This document shows positions 26,293-35,493 of a stretch of 64,000 nucleotides of DNA, in pieces (the first letter of the stretch is position 1; each line of letters opens with the position of its first letter). Under the pieces are notes generated by a model. That model searched no databases. It was given only the letters and a program-made list of their open reading frames with translations, and was not told where the DNA came from. Source of the stretch: Iocasia fonsfrigidae (GTDB taxonomy: Bacteria > Bacillota > Halanaerobiia > Halanaerobiales > DTU029); the NCBI RefSeq assembly GCF_017751145.1, contig NZ_CP046640.1, forward strand, positions 662,137-726,136, given 5' to 3'. The position numbers and the translations under genes are program-made.

Positions 26293-28536
26293 ATGCCTAA
26301 AAATATAGCCCTTTTAACGGCTTTTTTATTGATAGCAATTTTAATTGCTGCTGCTGGGACATTACAGGCAGGGGATATGCATATTTATATAAATGGACAG
26401 GATTACTTCGATAAATTTGAAACTAAATTGATAGATGGTTGTTTGATGGTAAAAGCCCGTTCACTGGCAGATATTTTGGGGGCCGAAATTAATTGGTTTA
26501 AGGCGATTAAGACAATTCATTTAAAAAAAGATGATACTAAACTTAAAATGATGGCTGATAATCCATACATACAGGTTAATGATAAAACATATAAAACAGA
26601 GCATCAACCGACAATGCTTAAGGGAAGTAGTTATCTTCCCCTTAAAGAGGTGATTGAACATTTGGGTTACCTCTATCAGGAGAACGGCAAAGATATCTAT
26701 ATTAATAAACCAAGTTCTTATGTGAAGGGGATCAGTTGGCAGAAGTCTGGTCAACAGTTATTACTGGAGCTGGATAAAATAAGCCCCTATAGAATCAATA
26801 AGACAGATGACCCCAAAAAAATTGTTCTTGAGTTAGACCAGACAGCCCTGTCACCAGACTTTAAGGATGATCTTTCAAATAAAAATTTCTATTTAAAGAT
26901 AGAAAAGGTTGCTAACAGGGCTCGTTTAAGGTTATCGATTATCAGCAAATACCCTATTCCTTTTCAGAGAGACATGGGAATAGACGAAGATGGTAATAAG
27001 CTATTGATTAATTTTTTGCCTTCTATTACTGCTATAGACTGGAAAAACAATAGATTAAAGATTACTGCCAATGGCGATATGCGCAGACCAGAGATTCTTC
27101 TACTGCAAAATCCAAAGAGGATGGTTCTGGATATACCGGGTTTAATGCTTAATAATTTTGACCTTAATATAGAGAAAAATGACTGGATTGAAGATGTTAG
27201 GGTAAGTCAGTTTAAGTATGACCCTGTTACTTTGCGGGTGGTGCTTGATTTAGTAGAGGATAAACAGATGGAGTTAGTTCAGGATAATAGCTCTAATACT
27301 ATGATTTTGAAACCAGCTGACCTTTCTGAAGTAAGGGACCTTAAATTTGAAAACAGTATACTTAGTTTTATAACAGACCAATCTACTAATCCTGACTTAT
27401 TTTTTCTTGAGAAACCGGATAGACTAGTAATTAACCTTATAAATACAGTTAGAGGAGATAATTTTCCTGATAAGATAGATGTAAAGGGGGAACTTATTAC
27501 TGCTGTCAGGACAGCCAAATTTAATGAGGAGACAGTAAGGATAGTTGCAGATATGACAAGGGAGTCTGCCTATAAATTGGAACAAAAGCAGTTATCAAAC
27601 GGTAAATTTAAACATATAATTAAGTTTGAGAACGGCTTTAATAAACTTGTTTTAACAGATTCAACTACTAAGACTGATATTTCTTTTGATTTTCTTAGAC
27701 AGGCAAACTATGAGGTTAAAAGACTTTCTTATCCTGACCGGCTTGTAGTGGATATTCAGGGGATAGGGGGGATTTCTCAGGAAGAGCTGCCAGAGCCACT
27801 GGGTTTAATTGAAGGTATCAGGATAGGTCAATTTAGTTCTGAACCTCAGGTGAGCAGGGTGACTTTTGATTTAACTGATTATCACGGGCATAAGGTAATA
27901 TCAATGAACCCTGATAGTAGTATTAATATTACTCTGATAAAGGGGGCCGCTGAACCTGTTACTGGAAAAAATGTTATTGTGATCGATGCTGGTCATGGTG
28001 GTTTTGACCCTGGTGCTATAGGTCCTTCAGGACTTAAGGAGAAAGATGTTACCCTTTCTATTGCACTTAAAGTACAGAGCCTTTTGGAATCTGAAGGTTA
28101 TGATATTGTGCTGACCAGAGAGCAGGATAATTTTATTTCATTAAAAGAAAGGGTAGATATAGCTAATGAAATAAAGGCCCGATTATTTGTCAGTATTCAT
28201 GCTAATGCCTCTAATTCTAGATATGCAGATGGAACAGAGACATATCTTGCGCCAGATAAGCCGGCTGAAAATAAGCTGTTGGCTAGGGTGCTGCAGAGGG
28301 AATTATCTAATTCCTTAAAACGAAAGAATAGAGGTATCCTGAAGGATAATTTCTATGTAATAAAATATACTGAGATGCCTTCAGCACTTGTAGAAGTAGC
28401 GTTTATTTCTAATCCACATGAAGAGTCATTATTATCCAGCGATTTCTTTCTAGAAAAAGCTGCCAGGGCAATAAGTAAAGGGATTAAATCTTATCTTGAC
28501 AATGTTAGACAGGGAGATGAAGGGGTAGATGAGTAG
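26293..28536 (+). CDS. N-acetylmuramoyl-L-alanine amidase with AMIN repeats
   Basis: A 747-aa exported cell-wall hydrolase. Order: signal peptide (residues 1-26), copper-amine-oxidase-N-like domain (about 30-135), four AMIN-type domains (about 140-250, 250-340, 345-440, 450-545) that target peptidoglycan, and Amidase_3 (about 558-740). Zinc and catalytic motifs: IDAGHGGFDPGA, LKEKDVTLSIA, SIHANAS and ALVEVAFISN. Four AMIN domains are more than usual. Overlaps the GerMN gene by 8 bases. Confidence 0.94.
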   Translation: MPKNIALLTAFLLIAILIAAAGTLQAGDMHIYINGQDYFDKFETKLIDGCLMVKARSLADILGAEINWFKAIKTIHLKKDDTKLKMMADNPYIQVNDKTYKTEHQPTMLKGSSYLPLKEVIEHLGYLYQENGKDIYINKPSSYVKGISWQKSGQQLLLELDKISPYRINKTDDPKKIVLELDQTALSPDFKDDLSNKNFYLKIEKVANRARLRLSIISKYPIPFQRDMGIDEDGNKLLINFLPSITAIDWKNNRLKITANGDMRRPEILLLQNPKRMVLDIPGLMLNNFDLNIEKNDWIEDVRVSQFKYDPVTLRVVLDLVEDKQMELVQDNSSNTMILKPADLSEVRDLKFENSILSFITDQSTNPDLFFLEKPDRLVINLINTVRGDNFPDKIDVKGELITAVRTAKFNEETVRIVADMTRESAYKLEQKQLSNGKFKHIIKFENGFNKLVLTDSTTKTDISFDFLRQANYEVKRLSYPDRLVVDIQGIGGISQEELPEPLGLIEGIRIGQFSSEPQVSRVTFDLTDYHGHKVISMNPDSSINITLIKGAAEPVTGKNVIVIDAGHGGFDPGAIGPSGLKEKDVTLSIALKVQSLLESEGYDIVLTREQDNFISLKERVDIANEIKARLFVSIHANASNSRYADGTETYLAPDKPAENKLLARVLQRELSNSLKRKNRGILKDNFYVIKYTEMPSALVEVAFISNPHEESLLSSDFFLEKAARAISKGIKSYLDNVRQGDEGVDE

Positions 28537-29035
28537 GAGAAGTCTATTAATTTATTTGCTTATTCTTATTATTGGATTTATTATAGTTTACAATATAATA
28601 GGGGAGCAGGATTTCAGTGGTGATGACAGTAGAGAAGTTATTGTCTATTATGCTACCCGGGATGCAATGTACCTTGACCAGGAAAGAAGAACAGTCAAGC
28701 AGGATGGGCTTTACAGGAATACAGTTGAGGAACTACTTAAAGGCCCTGAAACCAGCTCTTTAAGTCCAACTATACCAGAGGGTGTAGAACTATTAAAATT
28801 AAGCCTTAGGGATAATATAATATATCTTGATTTTAATAATGCCCTTCTTGATAATCACTGGGGGGGGAGTACAGGGGAATCCCTAACCGTTTATTCGATT
28901 GTTAATACAATGGTTCAGTTTGAAGAAATTGATGCTGTTCAAATACTAATTGAGGGAGAAAAGATAGAGACATTGGCTGGACATATGTATTTGCTGGAAC
29001 CATTAGAGATGAATGAAAGTATTGTAAAAAAATAG
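28529..29035 (+). CDS. GerMN-domain protein
   Basis: A 168-aa protein with an N-terminal membrane anchor (LLIYLLILIIGFIIVYNII) and one GerMN domain (VIVYYATRDAMYL, GLYRNTVEELLKGP, NIIYLDFNNALLDN, TVYSIVNTM). GerMN proteins act in spore germination or peptidoglycan binding. It is translationally coupled to the amidase, so a joint role in cell-wall or cortex turnover is likely. Confidence 0.9.
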   Translation: MSRRSLLIYLLILIIGFIIVYNIIGEQDFSGDDSREVIVYYATRDAMYLDQERRTVKQDGLYRNTVEELLKGPETSSLSPTIPEGVELLKLSLRDNIIYLDFNNALLDNHWGGSTGESLTVYSIVNTMVQFEEIDAVQILIEGEKIETLAGHMYLLEPLEMNESIVKK

Positions 29036-29337
29036 GATAAGTTATTTTTTAATTACAGCCTGGGTGTAGTATTCTGGGCTTTTTTAGTGAACAGGGAGGG
29101 GTTGAAAAGGCCCTGGGTGGAATAAAAACTGGCAGAATGCGAAATATAAACTTGCCAGTAGTAGTGCTGCCGGGGGATTAAGTTAATTGGTCTGGTCTGA
29201 GCAACTGTTGAGATTGCTTTGGATATTATAAAGAAGTATTTGAAAAGGGTATAGCTTAAAATAAGTTGTTTACTTAGGGGTTTTTTAGATATAATGATAA
29301 TTATAGAGGGTTTTAATAATATTAATCTGAAAGGCGG
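29036..29337 (+). other. gene-free interval
   Basis: About 300 bases between the GerMN gene and rph. A weak hairpin with a T run (29057-29085) may be a terminator. A 30-codon open stretch near 29087-29180 has no start site or recognised similarity. No other feature seen. Confidence 0.5.
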
Positions 29338-29346
29338 ATGGATAAG

Positions 29347-30072
29347 ATGGATAATAAACGAAATGATGGTAGGTCAAATGATCAGCTGAGGGCACTGTCA
29401 ATTACAAGGAATTTCACTAAATATGCTGAAGGTTCAGTACTTATCAAAACAGGTGCTACCCAGGTTATCTGTAATGTTTCCATAGAAAATAGTGTTCCTT
29501 ACTTTTTAAGGGGACAGAATAAAGGCTGGCTAACAGCTGAGTATTCGCTGCTACCCAGGTCTACTCACAATAGAACTGTCAGGGAGGCTGCCCGGGGCAA
29601 GATAAGCGGACGAACCAAAGAGATTCAGAGGTTGATAGGGCGTTCCCTCCGCTCAATAATTGACCTTGATAAAATGGGGGAAAGGACTATCTGGATTGAC
29701 TGTGATGTTATTCAGGCTGATGGTGGAACTAGAACAGCTTCAATTACCGGGGCTTATGTAGCTTTAGTAGATGCTGTCAACTACCTTATTGATAAGGGGG
29801 AATTAGAAGAATCACCACTTAATTCCTATCTGGCGGCAACAAGTGTGGGTATAGTAGATGGTGAATTGCTATTGGACCTCTGTTATGAAGAAGATTCACA
29901 GGCCCAGGTTGATATGAATGTGGTTATGACAGGAGAAGGAAAGATAATAGAGATACAGGGGACAGCAGAGCAAAACCCTTTTACGCGTTCAGAGATGACT
30001 GTATTGATGGATCTGGCAGAAAAGGGAATTAAAGAACTAGTACTGGCTCAGAGGGAGAGTCTGGAGGAATAA
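29347..30072 (+). CDS. rph: ribonuclease PH
   Basis: A phosphate-dependent 3' exonuclease that trims tRNA ends, about 241 aa. Motifs: [63 protein letters not shown] 29347 has AAAGGCGG at proper spacing; ATG 29338 lies right against it. It is followed 2 bases later by the XTP/dITP pyrophosphatase gene, a common pairing. Confidence 0.97.
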   Translation: MDNKRNDGRSNDQLRALSITRNFTKYAEGSVLIKTGATQVICNVSIENSVPYFLRGQNKGWLTAEYSLLPRSTHNRTVREAARGKISGRTKEIQRLIGRSLRSIIDLDKMGERTIWIDCDVIQADGGTRTASITGAYVALVDAVNYLIDKGELEESPLNSYLAATSVGIVDGELLLDLCYEEDSQAQVDMNVVMTGEGKIIEIQGTAEQNPFTRSEMTVLMDLAEKGIKELVLAQRESLEE

Positions 30073-30074
30073 AA

Positions 30075-30692
30075 ATGAGCAGGAAGCTATTAATTGCCAG
30101 TGGTAATAGAAATAAAATATATGAAATCAATAAATTGCTGGCTGGATTAGGGCTGGAAATAGTCGATATGGGGGAATATCCTGACCTTCCTGAAGTTGAA
30201 GAAGATGGTAAAACTTTTAAAGATAATGCCCTGAAAAAGGCCAGAGAACGCTCAATACAGACCGGGCTTTTAACAATGGCTGATGATTCCGGTATAGAGG
30301 TTGATCATCTAAAAGGGAGACCAGGTGTTTATTCGGCACGTTATGCTGGTTTGACAGCAACTGATGATGAGAATAACAGAAAATTGCTTGAAGAATTAAA
30401 AGGTGTTCGATTTGAAGAGAGAACAGCACGTTACCGGGCAGTAATTGCCCTGGTTGACCCCCTGAGTGGTAAAGAATATACAGTAGAGGGCAGCTGTGAA
30501 GGGATAATTACTGAACACCCCAGGGGGAATAATGGTTTTGGTTATGATCCCTATTTCTGGCTCCCTGTTTATAATAAAACTATGGCTGAACTCCCTTTAG
30601 AGGAGAAAAATAAGATCAGCCATCGGGCAGAGGCCTTAAATGGCATAAAGGAAATATTGGAGAATAAATATTCAAATATCCTGGAAAAATAA
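30075..30692 (+). CDS. rdgB: XTP/dITP diphosphatase (RdgB/HAM1 family)
   Basis: A 205-aa house-cleaning pyrophosphatase that removes non-canonical purine nucleotides. Motifs: ASGNRNKIYEI, VEEDGKTFKDNALKKA, MADDSGIEVDHL, PGVYSARYAG, GNNGFGYDPYF, EEKNKISHRAEAL. Full length; in an operon with rph. Confidence 0.96.
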   Translation: MSRKLLIASGNRNKIYEINKLLAGLGLEIVDMGEYPDLPEVEEDGKTFKDNALKKARERSIQTGLLTMADDSGIEVDHLKGRPGVYSARYAGLTATDDENNRKLLEELKGVRFEERTARYRAVIALVDPLSGKEYTVEGSCEGIITEHPRGNNGFGYDPYFWLPVYNKTMAELPLEEKNKISHRAEALNGIKEILENKYSNILEK

Positions 30693-30768
30693 TGAAATTA
30701 TAATTTTACTGATAAAATTTAGTATGGTATAATAATTTTAAAGATAAAAAAGAGGGGGGACAAGGATT

Positions 30769-31026
30769 ATGGCAGATAAAGATTTAAATAAAAAGATGGA
30801 TGAACTTCTAAGTGGTGTATATAGAATTGAAGAAAATCAAAAGAAACAATTTCAGAAATATGATAATGACGTTCAGAACATTTTTAATGAGCTTCAAAAA
30901 TATCATAAGCGTTTCGATATAATAGAAAATAAATTATATAGTTTAGAAAGTAAAATAGATACGGTAAGAAAAGTCTCCGCGGAAAACACAATAGATATAT
31001 CTAATTTGAAAGATAAAGTAAGTTAA
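30769..31026 (+). CDS. small coiled-coil protein
   Basis: An 85-aa, charged, all-helical product (KKMDELLSGVYRIEENQKK, ENKLYSLESKIDTVRKV) with heptad-like spacing and no signal or membrane segment. It has a strong GAGGGGGGA site, a start at ATG and its own terminator. Function unknown. Confidence 0.75.
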   Translation: MADKDLNKKMDELLSGVYRIEENQKKQFQKYDNDVQNIFNELQKYHKRFDIIENKLYSLESKIDTVRKVSAENTIDISNLKDKVS

Positions 31027-31054
31027 ACTTGACCTGTCTTGCTAGTATGTATCA

Positions 31055-31077
31055 CCCCTGATAATTATATTCAGGGG
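31055..31077 (+). terminator. terminator after the coiled-coil gene
   Basis: CCCCTGA / TCAGGGG stem (31055-31061 with 31071-31077) followed by TTTTTA. Confidence 0.8.
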
Positions 31078-31105
31078 TTTTTATTATTGTATAAATATCA
31101 ATTCA

Positions 31106-31483
31106 TCAATCAATAAAAGGTATCTTACCTTCCAGCATTTCTTTCCATTCTGCTACTTTGTTTCCCCAGTCTTTACCTAGTTCTTCATTAAATGTATCAA
31201 TCAGGGCATCAATTGTTTTATCAACAAAAATATAAACCAGTTTTTTTTGCAGCCAGTTTAATTCTGTTTGTTCATTAATAAAAGTCATAACCTGTTCCAT
31301 TACCCATTTTTTTTTGGCTTCACCCTGGCCAGATTCCTTCCACTTCTGTTCTGCCAGATTAACTCCTTTTATTATTTCTACCCAGAGTTCATCCCAGAGA
31401 TTATTCACCAGTGAGTTTAATATTTTTTTAACATATCCATAGAAAAAGGCCCAGACTATATCTAATAGACTTTCATCACCCAT
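31106..31483 (-). CDS. LLH-holin-like helical protein
   Basis: About 125 aa from the ATG at 31483 (GGAGG 7 bases upstream; an adjacent ATG at 31486 is possible). N-terminal segment LLDIVWAFFYGYVKKIL may sit in the membrane. The centre and end (VNLAEQKWKESGQGEAKKKW, QVMTFINE, KTIDALIDTFNEEL) resemble phage holins of the LLH family. No other phage gene is near, so it is either a prophage remnant beside the tRNA genes or a domesticated protein. Confidence 0.55.
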   Translation of the reverse strand: MGDESLLDIVWAFFYGYVKKILNSLVNNLWDELWVEIIKGVNLAEQKWKESGQGEAKKKWVMEQVMTFINEQTELNWLQKKLVYIFVDKTIDALIDTFNEELGKDWGNKVAEWKEMLEGKIPFID

Positions 31484-31638
31484 CATCTCACCTCCATTAA
31501 GCACTATTATGATATAAATAGTTTTAGTAATTGGATATAAGATTGCATTATTACTTTGCATTATTATATGAGACTCCTACTACATCTGTGTTTTTAAAAG
31601 AAACCCAAAATTTCTTATTGATTTTGCTAAAAAAGTAT

Positions 31639-31667
31639 TTGACTATTAGCTTCTTTTCATGTATACT
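31639..31667 (+). promoter_or_regulatory. promoter of tRNA-Arg
   Basis: TTGACT at 31639-31644 and TATACT at 31662-31667, 17-base spacing, 24 bases before the tRNA. Confidence 0.7.
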
Positions 31668-31691
31668 ATTAAATGTTGTAAGTGGTGATAA

Positions 31692-31768
<77 letters not shown>

Positions 31769-31795
31769 ATTATTTATAAAAGTTGTTATATAGTA

Positions 31796-31824
31796 TTGAC
31801 AAGTGGGAGTAGATTAGTTATAAT
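31796..31824 (+). promoter_or_regulatory. consensus promoter of tRNA-His
   Basis: TTGACA at 31796-31801 and TATAAT at 31819-31824 with 17-base spacing: perfect consensus. It probably also drives tRNA-Lys. Confidence 0.8.
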
Positions 31825-31856
31825 TATTTAAGTCTCCAGTAGGGAACCATGTATAT

Positions 31857-31934
31857 GGTGGGTGTAGCTCAGTTGGCTAGAGCGCAGGATTGTGGCTCCT
31901 GAGGCCGTGGGTTCAAGCCCCATCACCCACCCCA
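31857..31934 (+). tRNA. tRNA-His(GTG)
   Basis: Acceptor GTGGGTG pairs with CACCCAC; the extra G at 31857 opposes C at 31931, as expected for histidine tRNA. Anticodon GTG lies in GATTGTGGCTC. CCA is encoded. Confidence 0.96.
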
Positions 31935-31979
31935 TTAAAATCTGATAATAAGCTATATTAAAATCTGATAATAAGCTAT
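31934..31979 (+). repeat. 23-bp tandem duplication between tRNA-His and tRNA-Lys
   Basis: The 23 bases at 31934-31956 are repeated exactly at 31957-31979. The first copy begins with the last A of the tRNA-His CCA. Confidence 0.9.
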
Positions 31980-31987
31980 GACACCGT

Positions 31988-32064
31988 AGACCATTAGCTC
32001 AATCGGCTAGAGCACCTGACTCTTAATCAGGGGGTTCAGGGTTCGAGTCCCTGATGGTCTACCA
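31988..32064 (+). tRNA. tRNA-Lys(CTT)
   Basis: A 77-base cloverleaf with encoded CCA. Acceptor AGACCAT pairs with ATGGTCT. The anticodon loop CTCTTAA gives anticodon CTT. Confidence 0.95.
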
Positions 32065-32143
32065 TTTTTATATGTTGATAAGGTTATCACCTGTATTTTG
32101 CCTGTAATTGTTTATATGATGTTTGATTAAAAAAATACATTGG

Positions 32144-32176
32144 AAAAAACCTGCTAAAGAAACAGCAGGTTTTTTT
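32144..32176 (-). terminator. terminator of the DUF3298 gene
   Basis: Stem AAAAAACCTGCT / AGCAGGTTTTTT lies between tRNA-Lys and the convergent DUF3298 gene. A/T runs on both sides allow bidirectional use. A related copy lies at 40617-40658. Confidence 0.8.
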
Positions 32177-32192
32177 GATCTAGAAGTAATAA

Positions 32193-32777
32193 TCACATTA
32201 GTCTGGCGATAGGACTATTTTCATTAATTAGAGGTTCTAGTTTACTGTAAGGTATATTAAATTCCAAAGTGCCGTAGTAGCCGGGAGTTAACTCATATTC
32301 CTGATATACTATAACCAGTGTATCTTTCTTGAGATAAAAAACCTCATCACCAGTTATGCCGGGGAATTCATTAATTAGTGGAATACCTCTCTCTATTATT
32401 TCTTGTTCAATTATATTGTCTAGATAAGCCTTATAATTACTTCCCTCTCTAAAAAGGTCTCTCAACTTATATTTTTTACCTGTAATTAAATTAACTGTTA
32501 AGGCCTGAACAACGGTTATACCACTGGCCATCATCTCTGGATAATAGTAGTTTTCAAAGCGGAGACTCAATATATCATTGTAATTAACGGTTGTTTCATA
32601 TTTGCTGGCAGCTGTGATTATGTTCATATCTTGATACCTACCAGTAGGTAATGTTTTATCAACAGTTCTTTTGATTAATCTATTTATTCTGTTTTCTAGT
32701 GGTTGATTGCTGACTCTTGCTAACTGAGGATAAGTGGCAGCTGCCTGTTTTAATATAGCCGTTTTATAGTTTTGCAA
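32193..32777 (-). CDS. DUF3298/RsiV-like domain protein
   Basis: A 194-aa product resembling the C-terminal DUF3298 domain of RsiV-type proteins (AAATYPQLARVSNQ, LSLRFENYYYPEMMASG, VVQALTVNLITGKKYKLRDLF, LTPGYYGTLEFNIPYSKLEP). No signal peptide or membrane helix, unlike RsiV anti-sigma factors, so it seems cytoplasmic. TTG start with GGTGGTG upstream. Its 3' end and terminator recur as a fragment near 40.7 kb. Confidence 0.8.
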   Translation of the reverse strand: MQNYKTAILKQAAATYPQLARVSNQPLENRINRLIKRTVDKTLPTGRYQDMNIITAASKYETTVNYNDILSLRFENYYYPEMMASGITVVQALTVNLITGKKYKLRDLFREGSNYKAYLDNIIEQEIIERGIPLINEFPGITGDEVFYLKKDTLVIVYQEYELTPGYYGTLEFNIPYSKLEPLINENSPIARLM

Positions 32778-32886
32778 AACAACACCACCTTTTTAAATTA
32801 TATCTTATACTATTCTCAACTAATATTTTTGTTTAATTATTTTTGATTAAGGAAAACAAAATAAAAGTGATATAAAAAAGTTTAAC

Positions 32887-32961
32887 TGGACAAAAATACA
32901 AATAAAATTATACAGGTATTTATGTTATGTTTATGTTATTTTAATATTATTTACCTTGACT
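32887..32961 (+). promoter_or_regulatory. leader of the amino-acid transporter with shared 17-bp motif
   Basis: Two candidate promoters: TGGACA at 32887 with TATACA at 32909 (16-base spacing), and TTGACT at 32956 with TAAAAT at 32979 (17-base spacing). Between them ATGTTATGTTTATGTTA (32922-32938) is the exact reverse complement of 42237-42253 in the nifH leader. TGTTAT repeats 11 bases apart within it. A shared nitrogen regulator is inferred. Confidence 0.5.
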
Positions 32962-33038
32962 TACAGCTTTTTCTATAGTAAAATTATTAATATATAACAT
33001 GTAGTTTACATAAAAAATAGTATAAGGGGTTTGTTATT

Positions 33039-33809
33039 ATGAATTCTAAAGCTAACTTAAATGTAATAGACTGTAAGCGGAAACCAATTATTACTTTTAA
33101 AGATGTTAATAAATGGTTTGGGAGTCTACATGTATTAAAAGGGATTTCAACTGATGTCTACCCTGGGGAAGTGGTTGTAATTATTGGGCCTAGTGGGTCG
33201 GGCAAAAGCACTATGTTAAGATGTATAAATAGACTTGAAGCTATACAGAGAGGGAATTTGATTGTTGATGGATTTAATATTAGTGATAAGAAAATTAATA
33301 TTACTGAGGTCAGGGCAGAAATAGGGATGGTCTTTCAACATTTCCACCTTTATCCCCATATGACTGTCATAGAAAATATTACACTGGCACCCAGAAAAGT
33401 ACGCAAAACAAAGAAAAAGATAGCTCAACAGGAAGCCTTTGAACTGTTAGAGAAAGTGGGAATTTCAGATAAAGCCTATTCTTATCCTTCGCAATTATCT
33501 GGAGGTCAGAAGCAGAGAGTTGCTATTGCCAGGGGACTGGCTATGTATCCCAAAATTATGCTCTTTGATGAACCAACATCAGCACTTGATCCAGAAATGA
33601 TTAAAGAAGTACTGGATGTTATGAAAAAGCTGGCTTATGAGGGAATGACCATGGTGGTAGTGACACATGAAATGGGGTTTGCCCGGGAAGTAGCCGACAG
33701 GGTTATTTTTATGGATCAAGGTGCTATTGTAGAAATTGGTACCCCTGAACATTTTTTCAATAACCCTAAAGAAGAAAGAACACAGTCTTTTTTACAACAA
33801 ATTTTGTAA
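33039..33809 (+). CDS. amino-acid ABC transporter, ATP-binding protein
   Basis: A 256-aa GlnQ-type ATPase: Walker [10 protein letters not shown], signature [15 protein letters not shown], Walker [30 protein letters not shown]. First of four genes of a polar-amino-acid importer; the order ATPase, binding protein, permease, permease differs from the 20-kb system. The leader carries a motif shared with nifH. Confidence 0.95.
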   Translation: MNSKANLNVIDCKRKPIITFKDVNKWFGSLHVLKGISTDVYPGEVVVIIGPSGSGKSTMLRCINRLEAIQRGNLIVDGFNISDKKINITEVRAEIGMVFQHFHLYPHMTVIENITLAPRKVRKTKKKIAQQEAFELLEKVGISDKAYSYPSQLSGGQKQRVAIARGLAMYPKIMLFDEPTSALDPEMIKEVLDVMKKLAYEGMTMVVVTHEMGFAREVADRVIFMDQGAIVEIGTPEHFFNNPKEERTQSFLQQIL

Positions 33810-33853
33810 ATACAAGATTACAAACAAAAATAAATAATTAAGGAGTGAGGAAC

Positions 33854-34666
33854 ATGGTGTTTAAAAAAACATTCTTATCTGTTTTGACTTTGTTGATAAT
33901 TTTCGTATTAAGTATGACTGCATTTGCTGACTCTACACTGGAAAAAGTTCAATCTGAAGGTGTACTGGTAGCTGGTGTAAAGTTTGACTCGCCACCATTT
34001 GGTTTTGTAGATGAAAGTGGTCAAGTGGTTGGTTTTGATATTGATGTTGCAAAATATATTGCTGATGAATTAGGTGTTGAACTTGAACTTAAACAGGTTA
34101 CTTCAAAAACTCGTATTCCTATGCTGCAGGAGGGTACAGTTGATTTATTAGTTGCTACTATGACTCATAATAAAACCCGTGAAGAAGCAATAGATTATAG
34201 TATTACTTATTTTTTTACTGGACAGAAGTTATTGGTTAAAAGTAATAGTAATATAAAAGGCACTGATGATCTGGCTGGTAAAACCATTGCTACAGTTCAA
34301 GGTTCGACCAGTGAAATAAATATAAAAAATGCTCAACCAGCAGCCGAAGTCCTTACTTTTCAAGAATACCCACAGGCTTTTATGGCTGTAAAACAAGGTC
34401 GGGCTGATGCAATGACAACTGATGCCAGTATTTTAGCTGGTTTTGCCGGCCAAAACCCTGGTTTTGAAATAGTTGGTCCAAATATCTCTGATGAACCTTA
34501 TGGAATAGGGGTTTGTGAAAATGACTCTGATTTCCGTGATGCTGTTAATTTTTCAATTATGAAAATGTGGGAATCAGGGGATTATGAATTAACATATGCT
34601 AAATGGTTTGGCCCTAATACAAAATATCCGTTGCCATTAAGCGGCAAAGTAGAAGTATGGCCGTAG
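33854..34666 (+). CDS. amino-acid ABC transporter, substrate-binding protein
   Basis: A 270-aa secreted protein with a type I signal peptide (TFLSVLTLLIIFVLSMTAFA) and no lipobox. Family signatures: GVKFDSPPFGFVDESGQVVG, FDIDVAKYIADELG, TVQGSTSEINI. ATG 33854 fits the AAGGAG site; the GTG at 33845 overlaps it. A strong hairpin separates it from the permeases. The absence of a lipid anchor is consistent with a periplasm. Confidence 0.93.
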   Translation: MVFKKTFLSVLTLLIIFVLSMTAFADSTLEKVQSEGVLVAGVKFDSPPFGFVDESGQVVGFDIDVAKYIADELGVELELKQVTSKTRIPMLQEGTVDLLVATMTHNKTREEAIDYSITYFFTGQKLLVKSNSNIKGTDDLAGKTIATVQGSTSEINIKNAQPAAEVLTFQEYPQAFMAVKQGRADAMTTDASILAGFAGQNPGFEIVGPNISDEPYGIGVCENDSDFRDAVNFSIMKMWESGDYELTYAKWFGPNTKYPLPLSGKVEVWP

Positions 34667-34703
34667 TGATAACTTAGTAAGCAAAATATGTATTCATAGC
34701 ATT

Positions 34704-34726
34704 GAGAACGGGGTAACCCCGTTCTC
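34704..34726 (+). terminator. intra-operon hairpin after the binding-protein gene
   Basis: Perfect 10-bp stem GAGAACGGGG / CCCCGTTCTC with a 3-base loop, followed by CTTTTA. It is likely a partial terminator or mRNA stabiliser that gives more binding protein than permease. Confidence 0.75.
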
Positions 34727-34750
34727 CTTTTATAGATTGGAGGGAAGTAA

Positions 34751-35455
34751 ATGGACTATGATTTTAACTGGTTAGTTCTCTGGGATTATAGAGAATTGCT
34801 CTTAAAAGGTCTGCTTATTACAATTAAATTATCAATAATATCTATTGCTCTTAGCACAATTATTGGTTTTATATTTGGTACTATGCGTACTGCAAAAAAT
34901 AAATTACTTAGAATGGTATCCTCGGTTTATGTAGAATTTTTTCTTAATACCCCTTTGATTATTCAACTTTTTTTCTGGTATTTTGCTTTACCTATGGCAC
35001 TTCCTGAATTTATACGGGGATGGTTCTGGAGTCATAATTATGAATTTATTAGTGCTGTAATTGGTCTTACCATTTATACCAGTACCTTTATTGCAGAAGT
35101 AATTAGGGCAGGGATCCAATCGATAGATGATGGGCAGTGGGAAGCCGGACAATCCAGTGGCTTAACAAGGTTTCAATGTCTTATCTTTATTATTATACCA
35201 CAAGCTATCCAGGTTATTATACCTCCTCTTTGTAATCAGTATTTAAATTTAATAAAGAATTCTTCACTGGCTATGACGGTTGCAGTAGCCGAGCTTACAT
35301 ATCAGGCTCAGGCTATTGAAGCACTTACCTTTCGTGGTTTTGAAGCATTTACTGCAGCAACTTTGATATATATTGTTCTAACATTATTAGTTTCTTTACT
35401 GATGAATAGATTTGAGAAATGGATTAATCGAAGTAGGATATCAATAAGTACATAA
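34751..35455 (+). CDS. amino-acid ABC transporter, permease 1
   Basis: A 234-aa inner-membrane protein of the HisM/GlnP family: FFLNTPLIIQLFF, EAGQSSGLTRFQCLIFIIIPQ loop, STFIAEVIRAGIQS. ATG start with GGAGGG. Confidence 0.93.
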   Translation: MDYDFNWLVLWDYRELLLKGLLITIKLSIISIALSTIIGFIFGTMRTAKNKLLRMVSSVYVEFFLNTPLIIQLFFWYFALPMALPEFIRGWFWSHNYEFISAVIGLTIYTSTFIAEVIRAGIQSIDDGQWEAGQSSGLTRFQCLIFIIIPQAIQVIIPPLCNQYLNLIKNSSLAMTVAVAELTYQAQAIEALTFRGFEAFTAATLIYIVLTLLVSLLMNRFEKWINRSRISIST

Positions 35456-35493
35456 AACAAAAAGATATAAATGTGTATTAAGGAGTTGTTATT

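Noticed and set aside
29087-29180. Short open stretch after the GerMN gene as a gene remnant
   Set aside because: About 30 codons without a start site or any family pattern I could recognise.
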